From GCA-003244245 sp035606945 (lineage in GTDB: Bacteria; Actinomycetota; Actinomycetes; Mycobacteriales; Pseudonocardiaceae): a stretch of DNA of 64,000 bases. How positions within the stretch are numbered: the first letter of the stretch is position 1; each line of letters begins with the position of its first letter. Of the stretch, positions 61,285 through 64,000 are shown one piece after another. The stretch spans positions 51,993 to 115,992 of the forward strand of contig DATNDR010000057.1 in assembly GCA_035606945.1 (NCBI GenBank), in the 5' to 3' direction. The notes beneath the pieces were generated by a model, which saw nothing but the letters and a program-made list of their open reading frames with translations, was not told the origin of the DNA and did no database searches. Made by a program: the position numbers and the translations under genes.

Positions 61285-61722
61285 TCACTCGGGGGCGAGG
61301 CCTACCTGGTTGAGGTAGGTGCTCATGTTCCAGTAGTCGCGGTTTTCTCGGATGCGGCCGTTGTGGAGGGTGCCGATGGAGACGCCGGGGATCTCGAAAC
61401 GCTCTCCGGTGGCGGGAAAACCGTGCTCCTCGTCGTCACCGTCGTTAGTGCCCGTCATGGTCCATTCGTAGGCGTAGGCGTCCTCGGTCACGATGGCCAG
61501 CTCGAGCGTGAAGCGGTAGTTGCTCGAAAAGCCGAGTTCCATGCCCGCGACGAAGTCTCGTACTGCCTCGATACCGCGGTATTCCTCGCCAAGCCCGAAA
61601 TCGAGATAAATCACGTTGTTCGTCATGAAGTCGGTGACGGCGACCGGGTCGTGGGCGTTCCATGCCGCGACATAGTCGTCGATCCACGCCGCTGCCGGAT
61701 CCCGGCGAAATCCCAGCCTCAT
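61285..61722 (-). CDS. NTF2-like (SnoaL/DUF4440-type) protein
   Basis: ATG 61722 (MRLGFRRDPAAAWIDDY) gives 145 residues. The cone-shaped NTF2 fold is visible in AAWIDDYVAAWNAHDPVAVTDFMTNNVIYLDFGLGEEYRGIEAVRDF and the strands YAYEWTMTGTNDGDD and SIGTLHNGRIRENRDYW. Members are small hydrolases, isomerases or binding proteins; the ligand is unknown. It is directly downstream of the propeller lipoprotein. Confidence 0.8.
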   Translation of the reverse strand: MRLGFRRDPAAAWIDDYVAAWNAHDPVAVTDFMTNNVIYLDFGLGEEYRGIEAVRDFVAGMELGFSSNYRFTLELAIVTEDAYAYEWTMTGTNDGDDEEHGFPATGERFEIPGVSIGTLHNGRIRENRDYWNMSTYLNQVGLAPE

Positions 61723-61738
61723 AGCCGCCACCCTTCTC

Positions 61739-63124
61739 TCACCGGACGCTGATCGCGACCACACCGGTAGTGGTACCCAGATAGGCATGCTCGCCAACCA
61801 GTGTCGGCGAGGCGAAGTGCGGCAGCTCACCGACATTGATCTGGGCGCGGGGCGCGCCGGACGCCGGATCCAGCGCGTAGAGCACGCCGCGGTCGGTGTC
61901 GGCCACCCAGACCGCGCCGCCACCGACGACCGGTGAGCCGTCGGAGGCAACCGGCGCTTTCCAGCGCACCCGCAGCCCTCCAGCGGGGGTGACCTCCACC
62001 GCGCGGGTGCTGTCGCTGCACGGGACGTAGACCGTCGAGCCGGTCACCGCGCTGCCACCGAAGGCGGCGCAGACCGGCGCCCTGGTCAGCTGACCGCCGA
62101 TACCGCCGAGCTGCTTGGCGTCGAGCAGGTAACCGACGCCGCGCTTGCCCACGATGAGCACCCGATCTCCCACCACGGCCGGACTCATCGCGCCCAGATC
62201 GAGGTCGGCGGCGTTGTCCTGGGCCCATTGCGCCGGGCTGAAACTGTCCGCGAGGGCCAGCTCGGGGGTCAGCGCGAGCACCGAGTCGCTGTGGTCGTAG
62301 TCGCCGGTCGACTCGCCGTTGCCCACCGCGTAGTACAGCCGTCCATTGTGGACGACGCCGCCGCCGGTCCCCCAGATGCCGGCTTCCCGGGTGGTCGGCA
62401 CGGCGTAGCTGCGCAGCGGGCCGATGCCGGTGGTCGGCGCGGCGACCACCGAGCCGATGTAGTTGCCGCAGTCGCCGAACAGGCCGCCGTAGGCCACGTA
62501 GACCCAGCCGTCGAGCACCGTCAGCGCGGCGCGTTGCTGGTGGGCGATCTCGTCGCCCTTGGGCGGCGGCAGCGCTCGGCGCAGCATCACCGCACCGCTG
62601 GCCAGGTCCACGCCGGCCAGGGTGTGCCGACCGCCTTCGGTCTCGGCGACGACGAAGATCAGCCCGGTCGCCTGGTCGTAGGCCGGCGTGCCGGTGATGC
62701 CCAGCGGATCGATATTGCCGCAGGGCAGGTCCGAGCCTTTTATCGGCCTGCCCAGCGGCGCCGACCACAGCACGTGGCCGTCCGCGGCGGACATGGCGTA
62801 AACCGTGTTGTGCTCCGTCGCCGCGATCACCTTGTCGCCGATCACCAGCGGTTGGCCGTACACCGCGCCGTCCAGCTCGGCCTGCCAGCCACGTCGCAGC
62901 GTGCCCGGTGGGGCGAGTTGGCCGGCGACACCGCTACGGGCGTTGTCGTGGTGGTAGGTCGGCCAGTCGGCTGGACCGACGGTGGCGGGCGGAGGCGCCC
63001 CCGGGGGCCGGGCGCTGCTCACCGGCGGTGGCGCCGGGGGTGCAGGTTGAGGGGCCGCGCAACCGGCGACTGGGGCGAGCGAAGCGACCAGGGCGAGCAG
63101 GACCAGCGCGGGGGCGGCTCTCAT
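61739..63124 (-). CDS. PQQ-like beta-propeller lipoprotein
   Basis: The product is 461 residues. Signal sequence ALVLLALVASLAPVAGC has a lipobox, followed by a Pro-rich linker (PQPAPPAPPP). Several propeller blades are visible: VYGQPLVIGDKVIAATEHNTVYAMSAADGHVLWSA, LIFVVAETEGGRHTLAGVDLASG, AMSPAVVGDRVLIVGKRGVGYLLDAKQLGG and VWVADTDRGVLYALDPASG. It probably scaffolds extracytoplasmic interactions; no PQQ-binding tryptophan motif is demanded by this group. It is divergent from the following short gene. Confidence 0.85.
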   Translation of the reverse strand: MRAAPALVLLALVASLAPVAGCAAPQPAPPAPPPVSSARPPGAPPPATVGPADWPTYHHDNARSGVAGQLAPPGTLRRGWQAELDGAVYGQPLVIGDKVIAATEHNTVYAMSAADGHVLWSAPLGRPIKGSDLPCGNIDPLGITGTPAYDQATGLIFVVAETEGGRHTLAGVDLASGAVMLRRALPPPKGDEIAHQQRAALTVLDGWVYVAYGGLFGDCGNYIGSVVAAPTTGIGPLRSYAVPTTREAGIWGTGGGVVHNGRLYYAVGNGESTGDYDHSDSVLALTPELALADSFSPAQWAQDNAADLDLGAMSPAVVGDRVLIVGKRGVGYLLDAKQLGGIGGQLTRAPVCAAFGGSAVTGSTVYVPCSDSTRAVEVTPAGGLRVRWKAPVASDGSPVVGGGAVWVADTDRGVLYALDPASGAPRAQINVGELPHFASPTLVGEHAYLGTTTGVVAISVR

Positions 63125-63245
63125 AGCCGCCAGTCTGGTGCAGCGCGAAGGATCTTCAACGATTGGGCCGAACGGCCGTAGCGGTGGCCGCGCTGGCGAG
63201 TGAACGCTGCATAGGGGGACTTCGTAACGTCGTCAGGAGGCGGAA

Positions 63246-63551
63246 ATGGCGGGGTTCATCCAGATCATCGAGTTCAAGACATCCCGGATCGACGAGGTCG
63301 AGGCGCTCGCCGACGAGCGTTCACCCGCGCTGCAGTCCGGCACCACCGTCCATCGGGTCACCATCACCGCGGACCGGGATCGACCGGGCTACTATCTCTC
63401 CTTCGCCGAATTCGATTCCTACGAATCGGCCATGGAAAACTCCAACCGGCCCGAGACCTCTGAATTCGCCGCCCAGATGGCGAAACTGTGCGATGGTCCA
63501 CCGAAGTTCTACAACCTGGACGTGCACCGGGTCATGGAGATCGCCGGATGA
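63246..63551 (+). CDS. Small ABM-like hypothetical protein
   Basis: ATG 63246 follows AGGAGG; 101 residues. Strand-helix pattern GFIQIIEFKTSRIDEVEALADE, then HRVTITADRDRPGYYLSFAEFDSYESAMENSNRPE and KFYNLDVHRVMEIAG, reminiscent of dimeric alpha-beta barrel (ABM) proteins. No catalytic motif. The function is unknown. Confidence 0.7.
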   Translation: MAGFIQIIEFKTSRIDEVEALADERSPALQSGTTVHRVTITADRDRPGYYLSFAEFDSYESAMENSNRPETSEFAAQMAKLCDGPPKFYNLDVHRVMEIAG

Positions 63552-63707
63552 TCCAGCGCGTCCGCTGCCACCCGGCCATCGGGGTCGCCGGCTGCATCAG
63601 CGTCTAGAGCGGTGATGTCGCGGCCGTGACCCGCAGGCCGCTTCGGGGTTGAGCTAGCTCGTCGCTGACGGCCCCAGATTGTCGGGGGTCGGTCCTATGG
63701 TCGGGTT

Positions 63708-64000
63708 ATGTCGACGGCGCCGGTGTGGCACAGCAGCGATGAGCAGTTGCTTGCTGAGCTGGGCGCGTTGGAAACCCAGTTGCACGCCACCTGGTCGCAG
63801 ATGTTGTCGGTGGTCGCGGAAATCGATTCCCGGGCCATCGCCGCCGCCAAAGGTTATGCCACGACGGTGGAGCTGGTGCGCGCCGTCGCGCGGGTGCCCC
63901 GCAGTGAGGCGCGGTCGCGGGTCGACGCCGCGGCTGATGTCCTGCCGAGCCGCGGGTTAGGCGGCGCGCCCGTGCAGCCCCGGTTGCCGGAGACGGCGGC
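63708..64000 (+). CDS. DUF222/HNH protein (13E12 family), N-terminal part cut by window end
   Basis: ATG 63708 opens MSTAPVWHSSDEQLLAELGA and continues LETQLHATWSQMLSVVAEIDSR, about 75% identical over this stretch to the 13E12 copy at 21377. The frame is open to the end of the window (97 codons seen). It is a second, diverged copy of the family. Confidence 0.9.
   Translation, partial: MSTAPVWHSSDEQLLAELGALETQLHATWSQMLSVVAEIDSRAIAAAKGYATTVELVRAVARVPRSEARSRVDAAADVLPSRGLGGAPVQPRLPETA

Overview
The window is high-GC actinobacterial DNA, most likely from a non-tuberculous member of the Mycobacteriaceae. The grounds are two 13E12-type DUF222/HNH genes, a DUF6295 gene, a mycobacterial Ku, a Pat/HisC2-type aminotransferase, Gly/Pro-rich secreted proteins and typical mycobacterial lipoproteins. 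No species name can be given from sequence reading alone.

Layout. 0-7 kb is ordinary chromosome: the end of an oligopeptide ABC ATPase, a secreted peptide, a HAD phosphatase, a DinB/dienelactone-hydrolase fusion, a SIMPL lipoprotein, an SDR and an enoyl-CoA hydratase in a probable operon, and a YrdC-domain protein. 7-20.4 kb is an accessory island that reads as an undescribed RiPP-type (ribosomal peptide) system. It holds a small SARP regulator with a partner protein, a fused PatA/PatG-like (cyanobactin-type) maturation protease, three tandem small peptides with a shared Pro-Ile/Val-Gln leader motif, a protein with two tandem glycosyltransferase domains, a methyltransferase, a second subtilase, a proline-rich membrane protein, a galactose-oxidase-like copper radical oxidase without a signal peptide, and a 50-residue peptide with 17 histidines. 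The proposed logic is peptide synthesis, proteolysis, glycosylation/methylation and oxidation, with copper supply from the His-rich peptide. That logic is inference.

20.5-29.3 kb is a mosaic of a decayed DISARM-type helicase, a 13E12 gene, a frameshifted RecQ, a toxin-antitoxin pair (HTH-MNT fusion plus HepT), a pRiA4b ORF-3 family gene and a truncated integrase. 29.345-43.576 kb is a complete actinomycete integrative and conjugative element (AICE) bounded by exact 46-bp repeats. It sits in the 3' half of tRNA-Arg(ACG). It carries GntR/KorSA-like regulator, Pra activator, FtsK/TraB translocase, RepSA-like initiator (frameshifted twice), Xis and integrase, plus cargo of stress-type small proteins, regulators and IS remnants.

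43.6-64 kb returns to chromosome: tRNA-Arg and tRNA-Ser, an AraC regulator with a VOC protein, two overlapping MFS exporters divergent from a large cyclase/ATPase regulator, acetoacetyl-CoA synthetase, a DLH-like pseudoenzyme, Pat, MoaA, a DNA-ligase/histidine-kinase fusion with a dead ligase domain next to Ku, a slipin, an NTF2-like protein, a PQQ-propeller lipoprotein, and the start of a second 13E12 gene. Four apparent single-base losses in G/C runs (RecQ, Rep twice, IS481 remnant) mean that indel errors should be excluded before these genes are called dead.
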